Source: Planctomycetota bacterium
Lineage (GTDB): Bacteria > Planctomycetota > Phycisphaerae > Phycisphaerales > UBA1924
Reading direction: 5' to 3'
NCBI GenBank assembly: GCA_017303555.1
Contig: JAFLCN010000012.1
Location: forward strand, 62,001-126,000
DNA: 64,000 bases
Within the stretch, counting starts at the first letter, position 1. Each line of letters starts with the position of its first letter. A program made the translations under genes and the position numbers. The notes beneath the pieces were generated by a model. That model ran no database searches, was not told the DNA's origin, and worked only from the letters and a program-made list of their open reading frames with translations. Positions 9,473-17,914 of the stretch are shown piece by piece.

Positions 9473-10438
9473 TTGGACAGCACGTTCGACCCGAATCAAT
9501 CTGCCGCGTTCAGCGCGGCGCCGGAAGTGCAGCCGCTGCTCGCCAAGGAGCTGACGGGGGATTTGCGCTGCGCGCGGTGTCAGTACAACCTGCGGGGGCT
9601 CTCCATCCGGGCGCGCTGCCCGGAGTGCGGGATGTCGATCCGGGGCACCATCCTGGCGAAGGTGGATCCGCACGCTTCGGAGCTTCAGCCGATCTACTTC
9701 CCGAGGCTGACGGCGCTCGGGCTGGTGGTGTGGCCCCTGGCCGCGATCCTTGCGGCGGCGTGCCTGTGGTGGCTGCGTGCGTCGGAGATGGCGGCGCGGG
9801 CATCTCCTTCCTGGGTGGGGGATGGCGCGGTGCTCTTCACGCTGCTCTCCGGGCTCGGGGCCGTGGCGTTGATCAAGCCGCACGCGCAGATCGCTGCGGA
9901 CGGGATCGCGCGGGCCGCGATCGGCGTGCTGCTGTATCTGCCGCTGGCTCTTGCATTTCACATCGTCATTAACCGGATGGACTCCATCGCGCCCACGCCG
10001 TTCGTTGCGCTCGGGCAGTTGAGCACCGAACGGTCGGCGGTCCGGTTGATCTGCGATCTGCTGATGATGGTTCTCTTGGCTTGTCTTCGTCCGAACGCGA
10101 GGCTGTTCGTGCATCGCTCGATGCTGCTGCGTTCGGGCAAGGTGGATCGTCAAACGATGCTCGCGATGGTGGGAGCATTGGCGGTCATTGCGGTCGGGGA
10201 TCTGGCGCACCTGTTCGGTGCCCGGGCGGCGGGCGGCATCGAGCAGATCGCGCAGGTGCTGGGCACGGTGCTGATTGCCGTGGGGTCGATGTTCCTGACG
10301 ATCGGGATGGTCGGCGTGCTCGTGGATATTTTCCGGATTCTGCCGGCGGTTTTGAGCGCGCCCGTTTCGCTCGAATCGGTGACAGACGGCGAATTCTCGG
10401 GGTCGATGCTGAGTACTTCGAGTTCTCGCGTACCCTGA
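9473..10438 (+). CDS. Zinc-ribbon multi-pass membrane protein, function unknown
   Basis: About 321 residues. After a short leader comes a zinc ribbon, CARCQYNLRGLSIRARCPECG, then five or six predicted membrane helices (for example LGLVVWPLAAILAAACLWWL and GAVLFTLLSGLGAVALI). Proteins with this N-terminal ribbon followed by membrane helices are frequent in planctomycetes and have no known function. The start is uncertain: TTG at 9473 has an AGGAGG 12 bases upstream, and GTG 9434 or TTG 9422 are also in frame. The next gene starts 3 bases after its stop. Confidence 0.7.
   Translation: MDSTFDPNQSAAFSAAPEVQPLLAKELTGDLRCARCQYNLRGLSIRARCPECGMSIRGTILAKVDPHASELQPIYFPRLTALGLVVWPLAAILAAACLWWLRASEMAARASPSWVGDGAVLFTLLSGLGAVALIKPHAQIAADGIARAAIGVLLYLPLALAFHIVINRMDSIAPTPFVALGQLSTERSAVRLICDLLMMVLLACLRPNARLFVHRSMLLRSGKVDRQTMLAMVGALAVIAVGDLAHLFGARAAGGIEQIAQVLGTVLIAVGSMFLTIGMVGVLVDIFRILPAVLSAPVSLESVTDGEFSGSMLSTSSSRVP
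10431..10436 (+). promoter_or_regulatory. TANNNT -10-like box (TACCCT), 5 bases before a GTG start
   Basis: TACCCT ends 5 bases before the GTG at 10442 and no Shine-Dalgarno is present, consistent with a leaderless transcript. It lies in the last codons of the preceding gene, so read-through from that gene is also possible. No -35 element is evident. Confidence 0.4.
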
Positions 10439-10441
10439 ACC

Positions 10442-10855
10442 GTGCTGAGTAACCGCGAACGCCAACGGTTTGATTCGTTGCTCGAAGAAGCGATCGAGCA
10501 GTTGCCGCCCGCGCTCCGCGACCTGATCGACGAGGTTCCGGTCGTGGCCCTCGATCGCCCGACGGACGCGATGCTTCGGGATTTGGGGATCGATCCGGCC
10601 GACGAGGAAGAAGCGACGTCGCTCTGCGGCCTGCATTCGGGGGTCTCGAATACCGAGCGGTCGGTGGAACGGTCGGGCGACCTGCCCTCGGACATCCACC
10701 TGTTCCGCGAAGGGATCATCAGCCTCGCGGGCGGGTTCGACCAGCCGGAGGCCGACGACGTGGTGTACGAGGAGATCATGATCACGCTGCTTCACGAGAT
10801 CGGCCATGAGTTCGGCCTCGACGAGGACGATCTCGAGCGGCTCGGGTACGCGTGA
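10442..10855 (+). CDS. Minimal zincin-like metallopeptidase family protein
   Basis: A protein of 137 residues ending in a zincin motif, HEIGH at 118-122, followed by EFGLDEDDLERLGYA. This matches the small 'metallopeptidase family' (zincin-like, DUF1025-type) proteins, whose HExxH helix lies near the C-terminus with a downstream acidic residue. Substrate unknown; cytoplasmic, as there is no signal peptide. The GTG start lies 3 bases after the upstream membrane-protein gene. Confidence 0.85.
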   Translation: MLSNRERQRFDSLLEEAIEQLPPALRDLIDEVPVVALDRPTDAMLRDLGIDPADEEEATSLCGLHSGVSNTERSVERSGDLPSDIHLFREGIISLAGGFDQPEADDVVYEEIMITLLHEIGHEFGLDEDDLERLGYA

Positions 10856-10946
10856 GCGGAATCCGCACCAAGAATGCGTTGAACCGGTATCGCATCGCTG
10901 ATTGTCCCCTCTAAAGATCCGTTGCACATCGCGAAGGGAGTTGCTC

Positions 10947-12734
10947 ATGGTGTCCACGCTTCGTTCGGTTCTGGCGGGCCTCGCGCTCGCGGGTTCGGTG
11001 GTCTCGATCGGTCGGGGCGCGGCAGTCGCGCCCGACAAGCAGGGGAAGATCGGCAACATCGAGATCAAGGGTGCGCCCTCGGCTCGCCAGACGGCGGTTT
11101 CGCTCTTCGGCGGCAAGCGGAGCCTGACGCTCCGTGAACTGGTGGACGCGATCGAATCCGCCTCGACGAAGGACGAGGTGGGCGCGGTGCTCGTGCGGCT
11201 GAAAGATGCGCAGATCACGATGTCGCAGACCGAGGAACTCGGCGCCGCGATCAAGAAAGTGCGGGACAGTGGCAAGCGGGTGACGGTGTTCAGCGAGAGC
11301 TACGACACCACGGATCTGCTCCTGGGCAGTTACGCCGATGAGATCGTGATCCAGGAAGCCGGGCCGGTCTCGTTCCCCGGTCTTCACATGGAAGAGATGT
11401 TCCTTGCCGACACGCTCGGGTGGGCGGGCCTGAAGGCAGACATGGTGCAGGTTGGCGAGTACAAGGGCGCCAATGAGCAGATGACGCGGTCGTCCCCGAG
11501 CAAACCCTGGAGCGAGAACATCGACCAGTTGCTGGACAGCCTCTACGCCAATCAGCGCGCGGCGATCAAGACGGGCCGCTCGATGGATGATGCGAAGCTC
11601 GACGCCGCGATGAAGAAGGCGTGGATGGCGGACTCGGCCGACGCGATCGCGGTCGGGCTCGTGGATACGCAGCTCGACCTGACCGGCCTCGTCAAGCATG
11701 TGGCGGAGAAGAGCGGGTTATCGTCGCAGAAGCTGGTGACGCTGGTCGCGGCACGCGATGAGATCGATCTGGCGACCGCAAATCCGTTCACGATTCTGTC
11801 AACGATCATGAAGCCCCCCAAGCGTGAGATCACCCAGGAATCCATCGCGGTGCTGCACATCGACGGGGCGATCGTGGACGGGGATTCCAAGGCGGGCTTC
11901 ACGGGCGAGCGGAGCGTTGGAAGCCGCACGATCCGCAACGCCCTCGAGGACATCCTCGACGAGGATCTCATCAAGGGCGTCGTCGTTCGGATTGATTCTC
12001 CCGGCGGCAGCGCTGTCGCGAGCGAAGTCATCTGGCAGGGCCTGAAGCGGGTCGCAGCGAAGAAGCCGGTGTGGGTCAGCGTCGGCAACATGGCCGCGAG
12101 CGGCGGATACTACATCGCGAGTGCCGGGCAACGCACGTATGTGAACCCATCGAGCATCGTCGGCAGCATCGGCGTGGTCGGGGGCAAGATCACGATGGGC
12201 GGGCTGTATGAACACCTGAAGGTGCATGTTTCAAGCCGCTCCCGGGGGCCGATGGCCGGGATGTTCGACTCGACGACGCCCTGGACGGACGAACAGATCA
12301 AACTTGTGCGGGGGAAGATGACCGAAACGTTCGACCTGTTCAAGCGGCGCGTCGCAGAAGGCCGCACCGGAATCGACCTGTCGAAGACGGCGGGCGGCTG
12401 GCTCTTTGCAGGTCAGAAGTCGATCGACCTGAAGATGGCGGACAAGATCGGCGGGCTGAAGGTCGCGCTCGATGACATGGGCAAGCAGCTCAATATGGCT
12501 GCGTACGAGGTTGTGGACTATCCGGCCCCGCCTTCCTTCAGCGACATGCTGGATAACGCGTTCGGTTCCGCGAGCGCGCCGAGCGGCGTGGCGATCTCCG
12601 AGCTGAAGCGAATTTCCGCGGAGCTGTTGGGCGAGAGCGCGTGGTCGCAGGTGTCGCGGGCGTTCGATGGGCTCTTGCAACTGCGGCGCGAGCCCGTGCT
12701 GCTGATGCACCCCGGCGTTTTGATCTTCAAGTAA
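10947..12734 (+). CDS. sppA: Signal peptide peptidase SppA, long (67K) type
   Basis: A 595-residue S49 serine protease made of two tandem crotonase-like repeats. In the 67K family, which cleaves leftover signal peptides in the membrane, the dyad lysine lies in the N-terminal half and the serine in the C-terminal half. Here the expected lysine is K173 in VGEYKGANEQMTR and the serine S385 in GNMAASGGYYIA. The N-terminal hydrophobic stretch (residues 5-20) is a signal or anchor. RIDSPGGS is the oxyanion-side motif. The ATG at 10947 is preceded by GAAGGGAG, which decides the start. The aldo/keto reductase follows after 17 bases. Confidence 0.93.
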   Translation: MVSTLRSVLAGLALAGSVVSIGRGAAVAPDKQGKIGNIEIKGAPSARQTAVSLFGGKRSLTLRELVDAIESASTKDEVGAVLVRLKDAQITMSQTEELGAAIKKVRDSGKRVTVFSESYDTTDLLLGSYADEIVIQEAGPVSFPGLHMEEMFLADTLGWAGLKADMVQVGEYKGANEQMTRSSPSKPWSENIDQLLDSLYANQRAAIKTGRSMDDAKLDAAMKKAWMADSADAIAVGLVDTQLDLTGLVKHVAEKSGLSSQKLVTLVAARDEIDLATANPFTILSTIMKPPKREITQESIAVLHIDGAIVDGDSKAGFTGERSVGSRTIRNALEDILDEDLIKGVVVRIDSPGGSAVASEVIWQGLKRVAAKKPVWVSVGNMAASGGYYIASAGQRTYVNPSSIVGSIGVVGGKITMGGLYEHLKVHVSSRSRGPMAGMFDSTTPWTDEQIKLVRGKMTETFDLFKRRVAEGRTGIDLSKTAGGWLFAGQKSIDLKMADKIGGLKVALDDMGKQLNMAAYEVVDYPAPPSFSDMLDNAFGSASAPSGVAISELKRISAELLGESAWSQVSRAFDGLLQLRREPVLLMHPGVLIFK

Positions 12735-12751
12735 GCCAACAGGAGCGAAGC

Positions 12752-13756
12752 GTGCGCTATCGCAACGTCGGAAAGACCGGCATCAGGGTCTCGGAAATCG
12801 GCTTTGGCTGCTGGACGATGGGCGGACCGAACTGGTCCTCCGACAGCGGGCAATCGATCGGCTGGGCCGACGTCAATGCGGACGAGATCCTGCAGGGGAT
12901 CAAGACGGGCCTCGATGCGGGGGTCAACCATTGGGATAACGCCGATGTCTACGGCAACGGAAGGGCCGAGCGAACGCTCGGAGCCTGTTTCCACAAGCTG
13001 GGCGTTCGACGATCGGACCAGGTCATCGCGACCAAGGTGGGCCACTTCCGCGGCACGTCCCCGTTCTCGTACGACCCGGCGAACATCCGGCACCAGTGCG
13101 AGCAGTCGCTCCGCAATCTGCGGACGGATGTCATCGATATCTACTACTTCCACCACGGCACGTTTGTCGGTCCGTGCGTGGAAGGGAAAGAGCACGACTA
13201 CCTGCACGTGGCCGCGGACACGATGCGGGCGCTCGTGAAGGAGGGAAAGGTCCGCGCGGTCGGCCAGAGCGCGTATTCAGAGGACGATTTCGAGCGAGCC
13301 GTTCCGGTCGTGCGCCCCGACGTGCTGCAGAACAAGGCGAACATGCGCTACGACCAGTTCATCCGCCCGGGGAATCGGGTGCCCAAACTGATGGAAAAGT
13401 ACGGATGTTCGTTCGTCGGATTCGGTCCGCTCGATCAGGGCATCCTGCTCGACAAGTTCGACCCGGCGAATCCGCCCAAGTTTGTCGAGGGCGACTATCG
13501 GAACAATCGAGAGGACATGAAGGGGGATTCGCTGCGAGCGCTGAAACCCGCGATGGCCAAGCTTCGCGCCCGGTTCGGCGACTCGACCGAAGCGCTCTCG
13601 TCGGCCGCGTGCAGATTTGTTCTCGCGCATCCCGGCGTTTGCAGCACGATCCCGGGCTTCCGGAACGCGCGACAGGCGTCGTGCAACATCAAGGGTTCGA
13701 CCGACGAGGGGATGGGATCGGCAGATGTCGAGTTCTGCCGAAGTCTCTTCGCGTAG
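12752..13756 (+). CDS. Aldo/keto reductase family oxidoreductase
   Basis: A 334-residue TIM-barrel NAD(P)H oxidoreductase. Visible motifs are GKTGIRVSEIGFGCWTMGG at the N-terminus, the catalytic Asp-Tyr region DNADVYGNGRAE, the catalytic-lysine strand ATKVGHF, the catalytic-His-like YYFHHG, and the C-terminal cofactor region HPGVCSTIPGFRNARQ. Such AKRs reduce carbonyls, and some act on sugars; the substrate is not predictable. A GTG start is preceded by AGGAG at 8 bases. It probably belongs to one transcript with sppA. Confidence 0.9.
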   Translation: MRYRNVGKTGIRVSEIGFGCWTMGGPNWSSDSGQSIGWADVNADEILQGIKTGLDAGVNHWDNADVYGNGRAERTLGACFHKLGVRRSDQVIATKVGHFRGTSPFSYDPANIRHQCEQSLRNLRTDVIDIYYFHHGTFVGPCVEGKEHDYLHVAADTMRALVKEGKVRAVGQSAYSEDDFERAVPVVRPDVLQNKANMRYDQFIRPGNRVPKLMEKYGCSFVGFGPLDQGILLDKFDPANPPKFVEGDYRNNREDMKGDSLRALKPAMAKLRARFGDSTEALSSAACRFVLAHPGVCSTIPGFRNARQASCNIKGSTDEGMGSADVEFCRSLFA

Positions 13757-13867
13757 CCGGATGGGGAACGCGTTCGAACGCCATGCGGAGCGAGGACCTG
13801 GTCCGGCTGGGTTCTGCATCAACGGCGGTCCGTGGCATCTTGTGCTCCTGAGAGGACGAGAAGGCGT

Positions 13868-14998
13868 TCAGCGCTTGCGCTTGATTCCGAACAGGCCCGT
13901 CGCAACGAGAACCAGAATTGAGCCCGGGGCGGGGACTTCGCGGTCGCTGCCGCTCTTGTTGGCCTCGGTCTTCGAGCCGCCGGCGGGCATCATGCCGAAG
14001 TCGTTGGGCAGGTAGCCCGCGATCTGGGCGTTGTCCCAGTTGCCGTGATAGGTCTTGGTGCCGGTGCCCGCGCCGCCGCCTTTTCCGCCCGAATCGGGCA
14101 CGAGCGCGAGCACGACGTTGGTGAGGCCCCAGGCCGAAGTCTGCTGGCTGGAAAGTCCCCGGGCGAAGAACTCGATGCGGACATCGTCGCTGCCGCTCTC
14201 GGTCGCTTCGGCGGCGCGATTGAAGCGGTAGGTGAGGCGGTACACGGTGGCGAGCTGGCCATCTGTGGTGGTAAACGTTTCGATCGCCTGATAACCGGCC
14301 TCGAAGTTCGAGCGGCCGACGGCGTCGGGGTACGCCTGCGTCGAGCCCGGCGTGGTCGCGAAGTTGGTTTCGGCAAGGATGGGGCCGTCAACGACGCGAA
14401 CGCCCCAGACTTCGGGCAAGCCGGTCGAGGTCCTGTTGCCCTGCCACCCGCCGATCGCGAGAACATCGAACTGGATGACGTAGTCGCCGTTCTTGGGCGC
14501 CTGCGAAACGGTGAGCGTGGTCGAGCCGTTCCCGATGGTGCCGAGGAAGCGGCGGCCCTGCGGGGTTTCGCGGACGTCGCCGTACGACCACTCGGTGCGG
14601 AGCGTGTCCTGCACGGGTGAATCGAAGTCGGACCGGTAGATCACGCGGCACGCTTCGTCCGCCGTGCCCTGCTGCAGGACGATATCGGTCTCGAAACGGC
14701 TGACGGGAGCAAACCGGCCGAGGCCGTCGGGGCCCGCGTTGTACGGGGCGTGCATCGCCATCTCGAGTTCGGCGGAGAGGGTCGAGCTGAGGACCGTCAG
14801 CGCGCCCGGCAGGTGGGCGCCGTAGTTGCCGGTGTTGATGGCATCGACGCGCTTGGAAAGACGGGTGGAGACCTTGGTGGTCACGGCCGAATCGGCCATC
14901 GATGCGAACGCTTCGTTCGAAGCAAGAGTCGCAACCGACACGAGCGCGATGATCGCGCCGGCGCCGAAGCGCCTCGTTTCAAATATGACGGGCATCAT
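13868..14998 (-). CDS. Exported PEP-CTERM-like protein, function unknown
   Basis: A 376-residue exported protein. The signal peptide covers residues about 10-33 (ending NEAFASM). The middle is beta-rich with no recognised domain. The C-terminus VPAPGSILVLVATGLFGIKRKR has the tripartite PEP-CTERM plan: a PAP variant of the PEP triplet, a hydrophobic helix, then a basic tail. Such tails are cleaved by exosortase and route proteins to the envelope surface. No exosortase gene is in the window. It is convergent with the aldo/keto reductase. An alternative start is the second ATG 3 bases on. Confidence 0.75.
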   Translation of the reverse strand: MMPVIFETRRFGAGAIIALVSVATLASNEAFASMADSAVTTKVSTRLSKRVDAINTGNYGAHLPGALTVLSSTLSAELEMAMHAPYNAGPDGLGRFAPVSRFETDIVLQQGTADEACRVIYRSDFDSPVQDTLRTEWSYGDVRETPQGRRFLGTIGNGSTTLTVSQAPKNGDYVIQFDVLAIGGWQGNRTSTGLPEVWGVRVVDGPILAETNFATTPGSTQAYPDAVGRSNFEAGYQAIETFTTTDGQLATVYRLTYRFNRAAEATESGSDDVRIEFFARGLSSQQTSAWGLTNVVLALVPDSGGKGGGAGTGTKTYHGNWDNAQIAGYLPNDFGMMPAGGSKTEANKSGSDREVPAPGSILVLVATGLFGIKRKR

Positions 14999-15169
14999 CC
15001 CTTTTTCCCCTTCCCTGGATCCCGGCCGGCTGCGCTCAAACGGATGCGCACCCCCGACCGATCTCCGAGACTCTCGCTGTCAATCTCAACATGCCATGCG
15101 CAGGGCGATCCGGCAAGGTTCCAACTGCCGCGGGCAAGCAATCAACATTCCGGGAGCCCTACAAACGGA

Positions 15170-15195
15170 AAACGCCCTGCATCTGCAGGGCGTTT
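15170..15195 (-). terminator. Terminator downstream of frr
   Basis: AAACGCCCTGC (15170-15180) and GCAGGGCGTTT (15185-15195) form a perfect 11-bp stem with a 4-base loop. On the minus strand it lies about 55 bases after the frr stop and ends in T residues. It should end the pyrH-frr transcript. Confidence 0.8.
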
Positions 15196-15249
15196 GTCGC
15201 ATAACTTCGCATTGGAAACGCTGAAAGCGCTTCCAACTCTGCATGGTTC

Positions 15250-15819
15250 TCACACCGTCTGAATCTCCTTGACCTTCTCATCGACACGCTTGTCGATGTC
15301 GTCTTCGTACTTCTTCAGCAGTTGCTGGATCTCCTCTTTGAGCTTCTCGATCTCGTCTTCGGGGAAGTGTGCGCCGGCTTGTTTCGTCAGGCCGTCCGCG
15401 TGCTTATTGGCATCGCGCCGGACGTTTCGAATGGCGGTCTTCTGCTCTTCGCCCATCTTCTTGACCTTGGCGGAAAGCTGCGTGCGCCGTTCGGTCGAAA
15501 GGGCGGGGACGACGAGGCGGATCTGCTTTCCTTCCACCTGCGGATTGAGTCCGAGGCCCGACGCTTCGATCGCCTGCTTGATCGCACCGACCGAGCCGGC
15601 GTCGAAGGGCTTGATGAGGAGCTGCGAGGGCTCCGGGACGCTGATCGCCGCGAGGCTCTTCAGGTCGGTCATGCTGCCGTAGTAGTCGGCCTTGATGAAA
15701 TCGACCATCGCCGGGCTGGCGCGCCCGGTGCGGATGCCGCGGATCTCGCTCTTGAGGTACTCGAGCGCCTTGGTCATGGTTTCTTCGGTTTCGAGCAGAA
15801 TCGTGTCAGGGTCGGTCAT
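15250..15819 (-). CDS. frr: Ribosome recycling factor
   Basis: A 189-residue RRF, the usual length. It splits post-termination ribosomes together with EF-G. Diagnostic blocks are IRTGRASPAMVDFIKADYYG, the SVPEPSQLLIKPFD strand, ASGLGLNP and the helical C-terminus GEEQKTAIRNVRRDANK. It follows pyrH by 40 bases on the same strand, the conserved pyrH-frr order; tsf is not directly upstream here. A CCGGAG lies about 10 bases before the ATG. Confidence 0.97.
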   Translation of the reverse strand: MTDPDTILLETEETMTKALEYLKSEIRGIRTGRASPAMVDFIKADYYGSMTDLKSLAAISVPEPSQLLIKPFDAGSVGAIKQAIEASGLGLNPQVEGKQIRLVVPALSTERRTQLSAKVKKMGEEQKTAIRNVRRDANKHADGLTKQAGAHFPEDEIEKLKEEIQQLLKKYEDDIDKRVDEKVKEIQTV

Positions 15820-15859
15820 GGTGTGGATGCTCCGGATTCATCGGATGGTAGCGGAACGA

Positions 15860-16639
15860 TCAGTTCACGGTCACGAGCGTGCCGACCCGATCGCCCTTGA
15901 TGACCTTGGCGATGTTCCCGCTCTTGTTGAAATCGAAAACCAGAACCGGGATGGCGTGTTCCTGGCACATGGCGAGGGCCGTCATGTCCATGACCTTCAA
16001 CTGCTTGGCCAGAGCTTCCGCGAAGGAAAGCGAATCGAACTTTCGCGCTGAAGGGTCCTTTTTCGGATCGGCCGTGTACACGCCGTCCACCTTGGTCGCT
16101 TTCAGCAGGATGTCGCATTCGAGCTCGGTCGCACGGAGCGCAGCGCACGTATCCGTCGTGAAGAACGGGTTGCCGGTGCCCGCCGCGAGAATGACCACCC
16201 GCCCCTTCTCCATGTGACGCAGCGCCCGGCCCCGGATGAACGGCTCGGCAACGGCGCGGATCTCGATCGCCGACATCACGCGGCACTCGTTCCCGAGTTC
16301 CTTCAGCTTTTCCTTCAGCGCGAGCGCATTGATCACGGTGCCCAGCATCCCCATGTGGTCCGCCGTCGCCTGGTGGATGTGACCCGCTTCCGCGAGCTGC
16401 GCCCCTCGGATGATGTTGCCACCCCCGACGACGACCGCGATCTGCGTCCCGAGCTTTGCCGCCTCACGGATCTCGCCCGCGATCCAGTGCAGCTCGTCGG
16501 GGCCGATCCCGAATCCGCCCGGCTTGCAGAATGACTCGCCGCTCAATTTCAGGAGCACACGCCGGTACTTCCGCCCCGCGGCCGGTGCCGGCTTGGTCGT
16601 GGGCTTGGTCACTTTGCGGGCGGCTTCCTTCGTCGGCAT
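15860..16639 (-). CDS. pyrH: Uridylate kinase (UMP kinase)
   Basis: A 259-residue amino-acid-kinase-fold enzyme that phosphorylates UMP to UDP in pyrimidine synthesis. Motifs: RRVLLKLSGESF, VVVGGGNIIRG, DHMGMLGTVINALAL, GTGNPFFTTDTCAALRA and KATKVDGVYTADPKKDP. A Lys/Pro/Ala-rich leader of about 20 residues precedes the kinase core. The ATG at 16639 has AAGGAG 6 bases upstream, so the longer open frame reaching back over the divergent gene is not coding. It is co-transcribed with frr. Confidence 0.96.
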   Translation of the reverse strand: MPTKEAARKVTKPTTKPAPAAGRKYRRVLLKLSGESFCKPGGFGIGPDELHWIAGEIREAAKLGTQIAVVVGGGNIIRGAQLAEAGHIHQATADHMGMLGTVINALALKEKLKELGNECRVMSAIEIRAVAEPFIRGRALRHMEKGRVVILAAGTGNPFFTTDTCAALRATELECDILLKATKVDGVYTADPKKDPSARKFDSLSFAEALAKQLKVMDMTALAMCQEHAIPVLVFDFNKSGNIAKVIKGDRVGTLVTVN

Positions 16640-16933
16640 CGGAACTCCTTCGTGCGGGGCGAACGGGGCATTGAAACCAAAGCACCATGCCGCGTCAACT
16701 TTGCCCGCCCCTTCGTGCCCCGGAAGTCGTGTTTTTCTCCACTTTGAGCCCCGATCCTGCGCGGAATCGGGGTTCGGCGGCAACCGATGCCTCCCTGAAC
16801 CGAAAGAGAACTGGAGCCCAGGCTGCTCACGGGAAGCACGCCGGGCATGCTCCCATCGCACGGTTCGGGTGCTTCGCCGGGTAAGGCGGGCTCGTCCGGT
16901 ACGGGGGCCGCCCGCCAAGCCATAATTCCATTC
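16640..16933. other. Divergent intergenic region between pyrH and the vWA/ExbBD operon
   Basis: No gene is visible in these 294 bases. It holds a perfect 7-bp inverted repeat, CCCCGAT (16749-16755) with ATCGGGG (16766-16772), and a CATAAT box at 16921-16926, 7 bases before the ATG of the vWA gene. It must contain promoters for both directions, but no convincing -35 element is seen. Confidence 0.5.
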
Positions 16934-17914
16934 ATGGAGCAGGTCCTCGATCCAGAATCCGGTGAGACTTCGAGCGGCGAGTTTCTCGCCCCCGAATCCT
17001 CCTCCCGCTGGCTGCTTCGCCTCGCGCGTCGAGCGCTGCTGGTCGGACTGGTCCTCTCTTTGCTGGTGCACATTGTGGGCCTGGCGATCTCCGCCCGGGT
17101 GTTCTATGGCATGGGCGGATCGGCCTCGATGGGCGCCGATGAAACGCCCGGGCTCGCGCTGACACGCGGGCCCGAACTCTCCGACCTGATGTCCGGTTCG
17201 ATCGAGATCTCCGCACCCGCATCGGGCGATCTCGCGGCGGAACTGAAGGAAGTGAATCCCAATCAGCCGCTGGATGTGCCGCGCGATCCATCCCTCTCGC
17301 AGTCTGAGAATCTGGAAGGGTCGGGTTCGTTGTCCGGCGCGGGCAATGTCTCCACCGATCAGGGGATGGGTGAAGGACTGGGTTTGGGCGGTGGCGGCGG
17401 TGGCGCATCGTTCTTCGGTGTCGAAGCGACGGGGAGCCGCTTTGTGTTCATCGTGGACGTCTCGGGCTCGATGAGCCTGGGCGGGAAGATCGATGCGCTC
17501 CGGGGGCAACTGACCCGTTCGATTCAGAACCTTGTCGAGACCTCGACGTTCGCGGTGTTCACGTTCTCGGATGATGCGGCGCCACTGGGGAACGCGCGCG
17601 ACTGGACTCAGGCGATCGAGGAGCGCAAACGCTGGGCGAGAAAAATCATCGGGACGCTCACTCCCGGGGGCGCGACCGTTCCCATGAACGCTTTTCGTGC
17701 CGCGTTCCGTCTTCGGCCCAGGCCCGACGCGATCTATTTCATGACAGACGGCGAGTTCGATCCTTCGGTTGCGGATGAGATCGCGCGATTGAACACGAGT
17801 CGTATCCCGATCCACTGCATCGCGTTCACCAGCCCCGAATCCGAGCAGCAGATGCGAAGGATCGCAACACAATCACGCGGCACATACACTTTCGTTCCGG
17901 GGGCGAGGCCGTGA
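16934..17914 (+). CDS. Membrane-anchored vWA-domain protein with TonB/TolA-like N-terminal helix
   Basis: A 326-residue protein. One membrane helix (about residues 33-57) contains S42 and H46 in LSLLVHIVGL, the S-x3-H spacing seen in the TonB/TolA anchor that contacts ExbB/TolQ. A Gly/Ser-rich linker follows (about 125-158). Residues 168-322 form a vWA domain with an intact MIDAS: D175-V-S-G-S in FIVDVSGSM, T248 in GGATVP, and D272 in MTDGEFD. The basic stretch before the helix predicts a cytoplasmic N-terminus, placing the vWA domain in the periplasm. It is the first gene of an operon with an ExbB and two ExbD genes; the next gene overlaps by 4 bases. ATG 16934 is chosen because upstream in-frame GTGs lie in non-conserved sequence. 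Confidence 0.85.
   Translation: MEQVLDPESGETSSGEFLAPESSSRWLLRLARRALLVGLVLSLLVHIVGLAISARVFYGMGGSASMGADETPGLALTRGPELSDLMSGSIEISAPASGDLAAELKEVNPNQPLDVPRDPSLSQSENLEGSGSLSGAGNVSTDQGMGEGLGLGGGGGGASFFGVEATGSRFVFIVDVSGSMSLGGKIDALRGQLTRSIQNLVETSTFAVFTFSDDAAPLGNARDWTQAIEERKRWARKIIGTLTPGGATVPMNAFRAAFRLRPRPDAIYFMTDGEFDPSVADEIARLNTSRIPIHCIAFTSPESEQQMRRIATQSRGTYTFVPGARP

Noticed and set aside
8918-11275. A 785-codon open frame on the minus strand
   Set aside because: It is the antisense of the dehydrogenase, zinc-ribbon, zincin and SppA genes; its composition is Arg/His/Pro-rich without domains.
16640-17872. Upstream extension of the pyrH frame to 670 codons
   Set aside because: It runs through the divergent vWA gene, and AAGGAG marks the true ATG at 16639.
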